Positions 15,834 through 24,605 are shown, counted from the stretch's first letter. The stretch is 37,024 nt of DNA from Rhodospirillaceae bacterium (GCA_019752235.1 JAIEMI010000156.1:1-37024); one strand, 5' to 3'. Made by a program: numbers and translations. Notes: a model not told the origin generated them from the letters alone.

Positions 15834-17173
15834 GCCATGACCTCGGTGATGGTGCGTGAGGTCTCATTGGACTCCGTGCCCCAGCTGCTGACGGGAACGC
15901 CCATGGCCTGCTGGGCGGTCAGGCCGACGCGGGTGACGGGCTGGCCCTTGGCGGCGACGTGGATGCCGGTCTTCATACGCCCGCCGCCCGAACCCGCCGT
16001 AAACAGCGGCATGTTTTCAAGGCCGTGCAGCTTGGCGTAGCCGTGATCGGTGGAGGCGAAGATGATGGAACGGTCCAACAACGTGCTGTCGCCTTCCTTG
16101 ATGCCGTCCATGGCGGTCAGGAATTCATTGAATCCTTCCATGATCTCGGTGTTGAACACAGCGAGTTCGGGCTGATAGCCCAGCTTCACGTCGATGGGCT
16201 CTTCATGGGTGTGCTCATGGTGCGACTGCGTACCGCCCTTGTGACGCAGCGACGAGGTAGCGTCAGCAAAGGCGACGTTGACGACACGGGTCTGATCGCA
16301 CGCAACGGCATGGGCCAGCAGGGTGGAGAACAGGCGATTGTTCTCGCGCACCATGGCAATTTCGTTGCCGACGGCACTATCGGCCACGGCACCGGGCACG
16401 GAACAAGATTCAATCGGCGCTGGCTTTTCGAGCTGCAAGGCCAATTGCTGTTCTAACTCGCGCACCGAGGTAAAGTATTCGTCGAGACGCTGGCGGTCGG
16501 CGGCGCCAATTTTCTTCATGAGATCTTGGCGCTTTTCAGAGACCACCGACAAGGCGCTCTTGCGCACCATCACCGCCGGGTCCGGCTTGAACACGGCGGC
16601 ATTCGGATCGGTAAACTCCGGTCCGAAGATCCTGGTGTAGAGCTTCGCAGGCGAGACTTCCGCCGGATTCATGGCTGTGGCGCTGCGGCGACTTTGACTG
16701 TGGGACGGGATGCCCGCGCAGGCGACTTCGATGGAGCGGAAGCGCGAGCGCGTGCCGATGACGTCAGCCACCAGGGAGTCGATGGAGGCCTTGCTGGGCA
16801 TCATGCCGTTGGGCACGGTGCCGGTGGTGCAGGCCATGACGCCCGAGAAGTGCACGCCCACGGCCTTGCCGTCGAGGAAGGTCTTAAGACCACTATAGAC
16901 GTTGAGTTTATTCTTGAAGCCGGCGACGGGCGCCATTTCCGGCTTGATGTCATAGTCGGCGCCAACCTTGTCCGGCTCCCACCGGCCGGGGTTGAGGCCA
17001 CAGCCCCAGAACCACGTACCGAAGCGCACCGGTAGAGCCTGACCGGTGGCGGCGAAGGCCGTGCCGTTGGTGTTCAAAAAACAGTCGAGGATCGGCAGAC
17101 CGACCGAGATGGCGGCGCCACCCATCATGCCGCGCAGCACGCTTCGCCGGTGCATGGGTCGCATATAGATCAT
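15830..17173 (-). CDS. Tat-exported DUF1552 protein
   Basis: A 447-residue protein of the DUF1552 family, found with DUF1592-type cytochromes in planctomycetes, myxobacteria and some proteobacteria. The N-terminus MIYMRPMHRRSVLRGMMGGAAISVGLP is a twin-arginine signal (RR at 9-10), which predicts folded export, usually with a cofactor or partner. Family segments include FGTWFWGCGLNPGRWEP, VYSGLKT, HFSGVMACTTGT and late IIFASTDHGYAKLHGLENMPLFTAGSGGG, a region reminiscent of alkaline-phosphatase-superfamily DUF1501 proteins. AGGAG sits about nine bases before the ATG at 17173, so I reject the 37-residue extension in the track. It starts ten bases after the DUF1592 gene stop and overlaps the COG4315 gene by four bases. 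Reaction unknown. Confidence 0.88.
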   Translation of the reverse strand: MIYMRPMHRRSVLRGMMGGAAISVGLPILDCFLNTNGTAFAATGQALPVRFGTWFWGCGLNPGRWEPDKVGADYDIKPEMAPVAGFKNKLNVYSGLKTFLDGKAVGVHFSGVMACTTGTVPNGMMPSKASIDSLVADVIGTRSRFRSIEVACAGIPSHSQSRRSATAMNPAEVSPAKLYTRIFGPEFTDPNAAVFKPDPAVMVRKSALSVVSEKRQDLMKKIGAADRQRLDEYFTSVRELEQQLALQLEKPAPIESCSVPGAVADSAVGNEIAMVRENNRLFSTLLAHAVACDQTRVVNVAFADATSSLRHKGGTQSHHEHTHEEPIDVKLGYQPELAVFNTEIMEGFNEFLTAMDGIKEGDSTLLDRSIIFASTDHGYAKLHGLENMPLFTAGSGGGRMKTGIHVAAKGQPVTRVGLTAQQAMGVPVSSWGTESNETSRTITEVMA

Positions 17174-17183
17174 GGCGGTTCTC

Positions 17184-18896
17184 CTATTCGCGCGCCGCGA
17201 CGCTGGTCGCGGGCTGGGCGCTGGCTTCGGTTTTGGATTTGAGTTTGTCGTCAACAGGCTTATCGGCACTCGGCTTGGCGACACGGTAGAACTGATCGCT
17301 CAACGCGATATGGCGCATCAGGTCGGGCACACGGTATCCCTCGGCCGCGAAGGACTTCTGCAACTCCGCCACCATTTCCCGTTCGCTGCGTTCGACGGCA
17401 CGGCCGACGCCGTAGGAATACATGCGCGTGACCAGGCATGAGGGCGCGGCGGGATGGTTGCTCACCACGCGGCCCAGGTCGGCGGCGTCGGCGAACTTTT
17501 GACCGTCCAGCTCGCCGGTGGTGTCGATGGACGCGCCGTGTTCGGAGGTGCGGTAGCCGCCGCTGGAATCGAAGTGCTCCAGCGCCAGGCCGATGGGATC
17601 CATGATCTTGTGGCAACCGGCGCACATGGCTTCGGAGGCATGCGCCTTCAAACGCTCACGCGCGGTTTTGAATTTCGGGTTCTCGGCATCCTCAATCAGG
17701 GTGAAATCGACGTTGCCCGGCGGATCTGGAACTTTCTGGCACAGCAGCAATTCCCGCAGCGCCTTGCCGCGCAGCGTCGGCGAACTGCGGCCCGGGTGAG
17801 AGTGCAACGCCGTGAAGCTGATGTGGGCGAGAATACCGGTGCGCGGATCACCCTTGGGGAATTCAAAGGGCTGCCAGCCGCCGTCCGGATCCACCGGCAC
17901 GCTATAGATCGAGGCCAGCATCGGCGAAATAAAGGTCTTCGGGGTTGTGAACAAGGCGCGGTAGTCGGCGCGCTGCGTTACCAGATGATCGGCGATGGTG
18001 CGCAGTGTCTGTTCCTCGGCTTCGGCCGCGACCTTGAAATTGAACTTCGGGAAGATCACGACATCTTTGGCGAGGCCTTCGAATTTGTCGTAGCCCAGCA
18101 TGTCCGTGAAGTAGGCGCGCACGCCGCCCTCGAGACGCGGCGACGCCACCATGCGGTCCACTTGGCGCTGCAAGCCTTCGGGCTTATTAAGCTCACCCTT
18201 TTCGGCGGCAGCCAGCAGTTCCGGATCAGGCGCGGCATTCCACAGGAAGAAACTGAGGCGCGCCGCACGCGAATAAGAATCTAGGCGATAGGCGCCCTTA
18301 TTGGCGGGGTCAGCTTCAGCGAATTCCTGGCGGAACAGGAATTCCGGCGAGATCAGCATGGTCCACAGACTGGTGCCAAGGCCGGCGTAGAAATCCTTAT
18401 TGGTGGCGGCGGATTCGCCGGCAACGTCGATCTGGGCTTTCAACTCCTCGCGCGACAGCGGACGGCGGTAGAGCAGCTTGCCCACCTCACCTAGGAATTC
18501 CTTCGCGCAGGCGGCGTCGGCTTTCTTGGCGTCTTTCGGCGTGCAGGGGATTAACGCCGAACGCTGCGGTTCGGTGGTGACTTGCGCGGCGATAGACCGG
18601 GCCATTTTGTCGTATTCGCCCAGGCCGGTCGTGGTGACGGTGACCAGGCCGGAGCCCACCGCCAACAAACCATCCTTGCGCAGGCCCGGCTCAAAACGCC
18701 CGCCGATCTCGATGGTGGGGCCGAACACGTCGGCTATGATCTGGCGGTATTGCGTACCGTTGAGCCGCACCGCGACCGGTTCTCGCGTGGCGGGCGCCGG
18801 CGAGGAGGCTGCGTAATCCGCGGCGACAGCCGTGAGAGACACCGCGGCGACGCCAACAGCAAGAGCGGCCAGACGAAGGCCTGTACGTGTGATCAT
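17184..18896 (-). CDS. DUF1592/DUF1588/DUF1585-type exported cytochrome-like protein
   Basis: A 570-residue protein with a Sec signal (MITRTGLRLAALAVGVAAVSLTAVAADYA). The domain order looks like DUF1587/1595 (RLNGTQYRQIIADVFG; LLYRRPLSREEL), DUF1592 (ISPEFLFRQEF; YRLDSYSRAARLSFFLWNAAPDPELL), DUF1588 (GILAHISFTALHSHPGRSSPTLRGKALRELLLCQKVPDPP, then the heme motif CAGCH at residues 425-429, MDPIGLALEHFDSSGGYR) and DUF1585 (GQKFADAADLGRVV; YSYGVGRA). One CxxCH predicts a single c-type heme. These planctomycete-type cytochromes have no settled substrate. The start at 18896 is chosen because it opens the signal peptide; the longer track start does not. It is coupled within ten or eleven bases to both neighbours. 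Confidence 0.88.
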   Translation of the reverse strand: MITRTGLRLAALAVGVAAVSLTAVAADYAASSPAPATREPVAVRLNGTQYRQIIADVFGPTIEIGGRFEPGLRKDGLLAVGSGLVTVTTTGLGEYDKMARSIAAQVTTEPQRSALIPCTPKDAKKADAACAKEFLGEVGKLLYRRPLSREELKAQIDVAGESAATNKDFYAGLGTSLWTMLISPEFLFRQEFAEADPANKGAYRLDSYSRAARLSFFLWNAAPDPELLAAAEKGELNKPEGLQRQVDRMVASPRLEGGVRAYFTDMLGYDKFEGLAKDVVIFPKFNFKVAAEAEEQTLRTIADHLVTQRADYRALFTTPKTFISPMLASIYSVPVDPDGGWQPFEFPKGDPRTGILAHISFTALHSHPGRSSPTLRGKALRELLLCQKVPDPPGNVDFTLIEDAENPKFKTARERLKAHASEAMCAGCHKIMDPIGLALEHFDSSGGYRTSEHGASIDTTGELDGQKFADAADLGRVVSNHPAAPSCLVTRMYSYGVGRAVERSEREMVAELQKSFAAEGYRVPDLMRHIALSDQFYRVAKPSADKPVDDKLKSKTEASAQPATSVAARE

Positions 18897-18907
18897 TACC
18901 AAATACT

Positions 18908-20035
18908 CTAGCGTGCTTGAGCTGAGGGCGTGGCTTGCACGCTCTGATTCTCGCCGACGGTGAAGGCCCGCACCGCTTCGATGTGCCACGTGGTGGAGAT
19001 GGCGCGGTTCTGGCCCGTGGCCGGATCGGGATCGGCATCGGCCAATTTCTTCAGCGCGTAGTAGACGCCCGGCGCATCGACCGAGGCGGCGTACTCCGCG
19101 ATGTGAGCAACGCGCGCGATGCCGTAATAAATCGTGTACCAGGGCTGATAGCCGCCGATGTAGCCCTCAAGCGAGCCGTCGGGCTTCACTTCCAGGCGCA
19201 TCTTGGCTTTGTCGAAGTCCATTTCGTGGATGATGTACTCATCAAACTTCATGGTGAACTTCGACGCTTCAGTGGTGATCATTCCTTCCTTCAGCTTGCC
19301 CTTGAATTCGTTGTGGGTGCGCGGATCAGGATCGAGGCGGTAGCTCATGTCGGGCTGTACATTGCCGCTGGCGGCGCGGGTAATGGGCTGCAGCGCGCGA
19401 TTAAAGTGCACAATCACCGGGCCGTCCTGCTGAAAACCGTTCTCGGCCGTGACCGTGACAATCCAGGCGTTCATGACGTTGCGCAGGACGTCCCAATGAA
19501 TCTCGGGCTGCGACGGATGTCCCGGCGGCGGGAGACCGCGGTAGGAACGGATACAACCCATGGCGCGGTAGAGTTGGTTATCGACGCCCTCCTCACCGGT
19601 GATGGGATCGACGAAATCGTTCTTATCCTTGCGGCCGTCGAGATTGAAGCCGAGGCCGTGTTTGCCCTTCACGGTTTTCAGCATCGGGTCCGGCGCGGTT
19701 TCGGGAAATTGGTAAACGTTGTCCTTACCGTTGCCGCGCGTCATGACCATCGGCACCCAGGGCTGCGTCAAACCGCCCTCGCCCGGGAAATCCTTTAAGG
19801 CTTCCTCGATTTTCTCTTTCGGGATGCCTATCCGCAGCAAATCACGGCGATAGAAATCGATCGCCGAGGGATTAAGGCCGTCGGGACATTCGGACTTCGC
19901 GCCCTCGCCCGCATAATAGTTGGCGTCGGTGAACCAATTGACGACGAAGCTGCGGCTTTCGGCGGCCTGCGCGGGATTAAATGCAAGCGCGGCAGATGCC
20001 AGCGCCATCACTGAAAGACACGATTTTACAGACAT
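18908..20035 (-). CDS. Unrecognised exported protein, first gene of the cytochrome operon
   Basis: A 375-residue protein with a Sec signal peptide (MSVKSCLSVMALASAALAFNPAQAAE, cleavage about residue 25). I do not recognise a family. The mature part has a C-rich start (GEGAKSECPDGLNP), AIDFYRRDLLRIGIPKEKIEEAL, and a Gly/Asp stretch (FNLDGRKDKNDFVDPITGEEGVDNQLYRAMGCIRSY). A beta-rich second half includes GYIGGYQPWYTIYYGIARVAH. The DG-KDKNDFVDP segment looks like a calcium-type or hinge loop, which is a guess. GGAGAGGG precedes the ATG at 20035. It leads the operon continuing into the DUF1592, DUF1552 and COG4315 genes, so it probably works with them in the periplasm. Confidence 0.8.
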   Translation of the reverse strand: MSVKSCLSVMALASAALAFNPAQAAESRSFVVNWFTDANYYAGEGAKSECPDGLNPSAIDFYRRDLLRIGIPKEKIEEALKDFPGEGGLTQPWVPMVMTRGNGKDNVYQFPETAPDPMLKTVKGKHGLGFNLDGRKDKNDFVDPITGEEGVDNQLYRAMGCIRSYRGLPPPGHPSQPEIHWDVLRNVMNAWIVTVTAENGFQQDGPVIVHFNRALQPITRAASGNVQPDMSYRLDPDPRTHNEFKGKLKEGMITTEASKFTMKFDEYIIHEMDFDKAKMRLEVKPDGSLEGYIGGYQPWYTIYYGIARVAHIAEYAASVDAPGVYYALKKLADADPDPATGQNRAISTTWHIEAVRAFTVGENQSVQATPSAQAR

Positions 20036-20513
20036 TTGGCCCTCTCCAACCCAGAAGCGACAGCGCTTCGATCTCCACTAGACACAAGTCTACCTAGTTT
20101 TAAGCACACTGAAAAATAACAAAGGCCCTTTGTCCGGACAAATCAAGTTCACAAACTTGTTTTGTATATTCATATAGAAGAACAAGTTACAGAGCGGCGT
20201 ACGCCGATTATGTAAGCTTTTGATGCAATTGGGTTGGCGTGTAACCGAGCGCTTGCAGGCGCCGTCAAACGCATCAGAGGAGATCGCACTGTTACATTAT
20301 CGGACCGGACGAAAGTCTCTCTTTGGAGAGGACGGCGCGACCTAACAGCTGTTCGAATCACGTATCCCGGCCCTCAACCCCTTACGCAAGTTTGACAGAC
20401 GCGCGAATGTGTAACAGCATATGCGTCATTAGGGGCGTCCATAATTACGTTTGTATTGGTTCGGGAGTTCAACGCGCCGCCATCGCGACGAGTTAGGCCT
20501 TGGGAGGGGTCAC
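20036..20513. promoter_or_regulatory. Long divergent intergenic region rich in inverted repeats
   Basis: The only gap over 300 bases in the window, between the exported-protein operon and the TonB receptor. It is AT-richer than the genes. It holds ACTAG-N12-CTAGT (20077-20098) with AGAC-ACAA-GTCT inside it, the perfect 14-bp palindrome TTTGTCCGGACAAA (20129-20142), CAAGTT-CACA-AACTTG (20144-20159), AACTTGTT paired with AACAAGTT (20154-20161 and 20181-20188), and the perfect palindrome CGGCGTACGCCG (20195-20206). No convincing gene was seen; the track ORF 20170-20361 is a low-quality frame. Both promoters and their operators probably lie here. Confidence 0.65.
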
Positions 20514-22973
20514 ATGAAATCGCAGTTCAATTACATGTTGTTATGCAGCACGGTGCTCGCCGCCGTGTGTTTGAATCAGTCGCCGGCATCGGCACAACAG
20601 CAAGCTGCCGCGCCAGTGATGGCGGCTCAGGACAGCATCCCCGACATCGTCGTGACGGCGAGCCGCCGCGAAGAACTTAATCAAAACGTACCCATCTCGA
20701 TCACGGCGTTCTCCAGCGAACGCATGCGGCAGCTGAACATCACCAAGCCGCAGGATCTGCAAGCCACCGTTCCGTCACTGGTGGTCGGCTCGAACGGTCA
20801 GGGAACGCGCGATTCGCAAACATTCACGCTGCGCGGCCAAGGCGCCACGTTCCAAGCCTCGCCCGGCGTCGTCGTCTACATGAACGAAGTGCCGCTGCCT
20901 GCTCCGATCTCGCTCAGCCAGCAAGGTTCAGCCGGCAACTACCTCGACCTGGAAAATCTACAAGTGCTGGCCGGTCCGCAAGGCACGCTGTTTGGCCGCA
21001 ACACCACCGGCGGCGCGATCCTGCTGGTGCCGCGCAAACCGACCGATAAACTTGAAGGGTCAGTGAGCGCCAAGTTCGGCAACTACGACACCACCGAATT
21101 CGAAGGCGTCCTCAACGTCCCGGTCATCGCGGATAAGCTGCTCGTGCGCGCCGTGGGCGGTTACACCGACCGCGACGGCTATACCCGCGATATAACCTTC
21201 AAGAAAAAGCTCGACGACACGCACTGGTACTCAGGCCGCCTGGGCATCACCTTCACACCGACCGACAACTTCGAAAACTACACGATGGGCTATGGCACCC
21301 ATCAGTCGAATAACGGCACGGGCCTGATCCACAAAGGCTTCAACATTCCCGGTCTGCAAGGCGTCGGCTTCTGCGTCGATCCGCCGCTAACGCCGCCCGG
21401 ACCATCGTTCATCGCCGTGTCTTGCGATGTTTACCGTAACCAGACCACACAGGCCAACAACCTGGGACCGCGCGCCACCGCGCCCAGCGTCGATCAAGGC
21501 CAGCGCACGGAAACGTGGGGCGTATCCAACACGTCGCGCTTTCAAATTAACGAAGACCTCGCGATCCGCAACATCTTCAGCTATCAGCGGTTCAAGAGCT
21601 TCTACTACTACGACGGCGACGGCGCACCCGCGCAGCAATATGACTCTTCGCTGCGCATCAACCCGCTGCCGCGCGATCACCTGACTACCATCACCGAGGA
21701 ACTGCAGGCCCAAGGCACGGCGCTGGACAAGAGGCTGACCTATACCGTCGGCGGCTTTTTCTACGACCAGAAGCCGGCGGGCCCGTCGGGCGCCTCGTCT
21801 TTCATCTATTGCCCGGCGGCGTTCACAAACTTCTGCGGCGCCAACCAGCTCCGTAGCGACGTGCGCAACGAATCTAAAGCAATCTATGTTCAGGCCAGTC
21901 TCGACATCGGCGGCTACATTTCTTCGCTCGAAGGTCTGAAGCTGACCGGCGGCTATCGCCACACCTGGGATACGATCACAGGCAGCGCGTCGTTGTGGGC
22001 GCCGTCCACCACGACACCGGGAGCCTCGGTCTGCTCGCACGACAGCTCCGTCGTCACGGGAGATCCGGTGGCCGGCTGCCGCTTTGGGGCCACACTGAAG
22101 AGCGACGCACCCAACTGGACCGTGGGCCTGGACTACAAAGTCCGTGAAGACCTGCTGCTGTTCGGCAAAGTTGCCAAGGGTTACAAGTCCGGCGGCTTCA
22201 ACGCCTATGCGGTGTTCCCGACGACCCGTACCTTCACGCCCGAATATGTGACCTCGTATGAAGGCGGCTTCAAGTCCGACATCAAATTGGGCAACATCCC
22301 GACGCGCTTGAACGGCACGTTCTACTACCTCAACTACACGAACATCCAGAAGGCCACCGGCGACTTCAACCCGGCGACCCTGTCCAGCGGCGCCCGCATC
22401 AACCCGGCGTCGGCGCACATCTACGGCATCGAACTGGACGGCACCATCCGCCCCTTCGAATGGCTGGAACTGGGCGCTTCGTTCAGCCATACGGACTTCA
22501 AGTACACACGGTACAACATCGTCTCGAACGGAATCCTGCCGGATTGCACCGGCGCAGTTCCCACCGCGGGCACAAATTCCAACCTGCGCTGTCTGAAGGG
22601 GCAGTATGTCTCGCCCTACATCTACAGCCTGCGCGGCACGGTCACCCTGCCGGTACCGGAAGAGTACGGCGAGATGTCGGTGTTCCTGAATTATGCACAT
22701 AACGCCGCCCAGAATACCGAGGCGCTGATTTTGCCGGCTTTCCAGCCCGGCGCGGTTCTGGAGCCCTTCGGCACCCTCAACGGCTCCCTGGACTGGAACA
22801 ATGTCTACCAGACGGGCATTGATATCGGCCTGTATGCGACAAACATCACCAACAAACTGTACCGCATCAGCAATACGGACGTCTTCCAGATCGGATCTCT
22901 GCTGTCATGGGCGACAATCTACGGCGAACCCCGCATGTTCGGCGCGCGGGTGCGTTATCACTTCGGCGGCTAA
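20514..22973 (+). CDS. TonB-dependent outer-membrane receptor
   Basis: An 819-residue receptor expected to import a bulky ligand across the outer membrane using TonB energy. It has a signal peptide (MKSQFNYMLLCSTVLAAVCLNQSPASAQ), a TonB-box region DIVVTASRREE, and a plug with NVPISITAFSSERMRQLNITKPQDLQATVPSLVVG and LAGPQGTLFGRNTTGGAILLVPRKP. The barrel has GYKSGGFNAY and YEGGFKSDIKLGN, and the terminal strand GARVRYHFGG ends in small residues. The start at 20514 follows GGGAGGGG; the upstream 21 residues in the track do not resemble a leader. This plug type is common in sphingomonads and Caulobacterales, where ligands range from glycans to aromatics. It is divergent from the exported cytochrome operon. 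Confidence 0.93.
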   Translation: MKSQFNYMLLCSTVLAAVCLNQSPASAQQQAAAPVMAAQDSIPDIVVTASRREELNQNVPISITAFSSERMRQLNITKPQDLQATVPSLVVGSNGQGTRDSQTFTLRGQGATFQASPGVVVYMNEVPLPAPISLSQQGSAGNYLDLENLQVLAGPQGTLFGRNTTGGAILLVPRKPTDKLEGSVSAKFGNYDTTEFEGVLNVPVIADKLLVRAVGGYTDRDGYTRDITFKKKLDDTHWYSGRLGITFTPTDNFENYTMGYGTHQSNNGTGLIHKGFNIPGLQGVGFCVDPPLTPPGPSFIAVSCDVYRNQTTQANNLGPRATAPSVDQGQRTETWGVSNTSRFQINEDLAIRNIFSYQRFKSFYYYDGDGAPAQQYDSSLRINPLPRDHLTTITEELQAQGTALDKRLTYTVGGFFYDQKPAGPSGASSFIYCPAAFTNFCGANQLRSDVRNESKAIYVQASLDIGGYISSLEGLKLTGGYRHTWDTITGSASLWAPSTTTPGASVCSHDSSVVTGDPVAGCRFGATLKSDAPNWTVGLDYKVREDLLLFGKVAKGYKSGGFNAYAVFPTTRTFTPEYVTSYEGGFKSDIKLGNIPTRLNGTFYYLNYTNIQKATGDFNPATLSSGARINPASAHIYGIELDGTIRPFEWLELGASFSHTDFKYTRYNIVSNGILPDCTGAVPTAGTNSNLRCLKGQYVSPYIYSLRGTVTLPVPEEYGEMSVFLNYAHNAAQNTEALILPAFQPGAVLEPFGTLNGSLDWNNVYQTGIDIGLYATNITNKLYRISNTDVFQIGSLLSWATIYGEPRMFGARVRYHFGG

Positions 22974-22999
22974 ACCCGACCGAAGAAACTTAGCCTAGG

Positions 23000-23032
23000 C
23001 CCCCGCCGGGAAACCGGCGGGGGTTTTTCTTT
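23000..23032 (+). terminator. Strong Rho-independent terminator after the TonB receptor
   Basis: A ten-base perfect GC stem, CCCCCGCCGG / CCGGCGGGGG, with a GAAA tetraloop is followed by TTTTTCTTTT. It stands 26 bases past the receptor stop and abuts the stop of the convergent maf gene. The A-poor opposite side makes it chiefly a plus-strand terminator. Confidence 0.95.
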
Positions 23033-23613
23033 TAGAGCTTGGCGGCATGTGCCTGCGCGGCCAGCAGCAGTTTACGCGCGGTGTGGATGCAGAGGCCCAC
23101 AATGTTCGGATAAGAGCCGTTAATAGTGCTGACGTAGGCGCCCGCTCCGCCCTGAATGGCGTAGCCGCCGGCTTTGCTTTTCCAGTCGCCTGAAGCGACG
23201 TAGGCTTTCATGTCCTCATCCGTCAGGCGGGCAAACTTCACCACAGTCATGACCGTGCGCGCCCAAATCTTGCCATCCGGCGCACGCACGGCAATACCGC
23301 CATAGACACGGTGGCGCTTGCCCGAGAGCAGCTTGAGGCAGACCCAGGCGTCCTTCTCGGTTTCAGCCTTGGGCAGAATGCGCCGCCCGCAGGCCACCAC
23401 CGTATCGGCGGCCAGAATGACGGCATTGGGATGGATGACCGCAGCCGCCGACGCCTTTTCCACCGCGAGCCGCAAAGCCAGTGCGCCGGGCGCTTCGTCC
23501 TTATGCGGGGTCTCATCAATGTCGGTAGGCGCGACGACATCAGGTACGTAGCCGATCTGCTGCAAAAGCTGCAGCCGCCGCGGCGACGCCGAGGCCAGGA
23601 CAAATGACGCCAT
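23032..23613 (-). CDS. maf: Maf family nucleotide pyrophosphatase
   Basis: A 193-residue house-cleaning nucleoside triphosphate pyrophosphatase that hydrolyses dTTP/UTP or modified nucleotides in the cytoplasm. Signature motifs: FVLASASPRRLQLL at the N-terminus, then DIDETP, AADTVVACGRRILPKAE with the catalytic-base Asp, and late WKSKAGGYAIQGGAGAYVSTINGSYPNIVGL. I use the internal ATG at 23613 because the family begins at MASFVLASASPRR; the 47-residue extension in the track is the neighbour gene read in another frame. The start shares one base with the stop of the LMW phosphatase gene (TGATG), so the two are translationally coupled. Confidence 0.93.
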   Translation of the reverse strand: MASFVLASASPRRLQLLQQIGYVPDVVAPTDIDETPHKDEAPGALALRLAVEKASAAAVIHPNAVILAADTVVACGRRILPKAETEKDAWVCLKLLSGKRHRVYGGIAVRAPDGKIWARTVMTVVKFARLTDEDMKAYVASGDWKSKAGGYAIQGGAGAYVSTINGSYPNIVGLCIHTARKLLLAAQAHAAKL

Positions 23614-24047
23614 CAGAAGTGCTCGCCGCGCGGGAACAGATCGAGGATCTTTTGCTGCAGCTGGTCGCGCGTCGCGCGGTAGGCCGCCAGACGTGCGTCG
23701 CGGCTGCCTTCGGTCAATGACGGGTCGACAATGTTCCACAGCCGCACATCGCACGACATATAACGTGTCATCTCGTCAGCGGCGGCCTTGGCTTCGGGCG
23801 ACATCGCGATGGCCATATCAAAAGAGTCGTCTGTGAGGTTATCGAAGATTTTGGGTTTGTGACGCGCCATGTCGACGCCGATCTCATTCATCACTTCGAC
23901 CATGAGCGGGTCGAGGCCACCCTGGCGCACACCCGCCGAATCCACAAATACCTGCGTGCCGTGAAAGCGTTTCATGATGCCTTCCGCCATAGGCGAACGG
24001 ATTTCGTTCATGGTGCAGCAGAACAAAACGGATGATGGAAGAATCAT
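23613..24047 (-). CDS. Low-molecular-weight protein tyrosine phosphatase / ArsC-like
   Basis: A 144-residue protein with the CX5RS phosphatase loop CTMNEIRS (catalytic Cys11, Arg17, Ser18) directly after VLFC at the N-terminus. VDSAGVRQGGLDP and MARHKPKIFDNL follow, and the general-acid loop is in NIVDPSL. The fold is shared by protein tyrosine phosphatases and thioredoxin-type arsenate reductases. The usual distal cysteine pair of arsenate reductases is not evident, so phosphatase is preferred. It sits between the UPF0262 gene (15 bases upstream) and maf (overlapping), a conserved alphaproteobacterial arrangement. Substrate unknown. Confidence 0.85.
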   Translation of the reverse strand: MILPSSVLFCCTMNEIRSPMAEGIMKRFHGTQVFVDSAGVRQGGLDPLMVEVMNEIGVDMARHKPKIFDNLTDDSFDMAIAMSPEAKAAADEMTRYMSCDVRLWNIVDPSLTEGSRDARLAAYRATRDQLQQKILDLFPRGEHF

Positions 24048-24062
24048 ATGCCCCCGCGCCCC

Positions 24063-24605
24063 CTACCCGCGCATATGCAGCACGCAGAGTAGCGTGAAAA
24101 AACGCCGCGAGGTGCCTTGGTCAAGTTCAACGTGTTCGGCCAACCGCTCGCGCAGCATCTGCGCGCCCTCGTTATGCAGGCCGCGCCGTCCCATATCGAT
24201 GGCTTCGATCTGCGATGGTGACGAGGTTTTGATGGCGTCAAAATAACTTTCGCAGACCAGGAAGTAGTCTTTGATCACCATGCGGAACGGCTTCACCGCC
24301 ATGACAATCTCACGGCACGGCGCATCGCTGGTATCGCGCACGTCAAAAATCAGGCGATCTTCGGACAGTGCGAGGCGTAGGTGGAACGGCCCAGGCGCCG
24401 CGCCTTCGCCTTTCAGGATGAATGTGTTTTCTTCCAGCAGGTCGAACAGCGCGACTTCGCGCTCGTGTTCCACTTCCGGGCGGCGGCGCAGAAAAGATTT
24501 TTCGTCGAGTTGGACTTTAACAATGGAACGGCGGCGCTCGGCGTCGCCGCCGAAGCTACCGTCATCGGCCCCGCCGGGCCCGTCATTGCCCGGGTCCATC
24601 GTCAT
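24063..24605 (-). CDS. UPF0262 family protein
   Basis: A 180-residue cytoplasmic protein of the UPF0262 family, essentially restricted to alphaproteobacteria and nearly always found between hisD and an LMW phosphatase gene, as here. After an acidic, glycine-rich N-terminal 25 residues, the core reads IVKVQLDEKSFLRRRPEVEHEREVALFDLLEENTF, then LRLALSEDRLIFDVRD and KDYFLVCESYFDAIKTSSPSQIEAIDMGRRGLHNEGAQML. Function unknown. The start codon shares one base with the hisD stop (TGATG). A second in-frame ATG lies two codons downstream, so the exact start is uncertain by six bases. Confidence 0.88.
   Translation of the reverse strand: MTMDPGNDGPGGADDGSFGGDAERRRSIVKVQLDEKSFLRRRPEVEHEREVALFDLLEENTFILKGEGAAPGPFHLRLALSEDRLIFDVRDTSDAPCREIVMAVKPFRMVIKDYFLVCESYFDAIKTSSPSQIEAIDMGRRGLHNEGAQMLRERLAEHVELDQGTSRRFFTLLCVLHMRG

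Noticed and set aside
15003-16040. 345-aa plus-strand ORF
   Set aside because: Antisense to the COG4315 and DUF1552 genes, no recognisable domain.
20170-20361. 63-aa minus-strand ORF in the divergent gap
   Set aside because: Low-information frame in an AT-richer regulatory region with no ribosome site or resemblance.
21387-22700. 437-aa minus-strand ORF
   Set aside because: Lies wholly antisense to the TonB receptor, with Arg/Val/Gly/Ala-rich composition and no motif; codon-position shadow.
23613-24047. Arsenate reductase assignment
   Set aside because: The CX5R loop fits, but the second and third redox cysteines of thioredoxin-type ArsC are not evident and there is no ars gene nearby.
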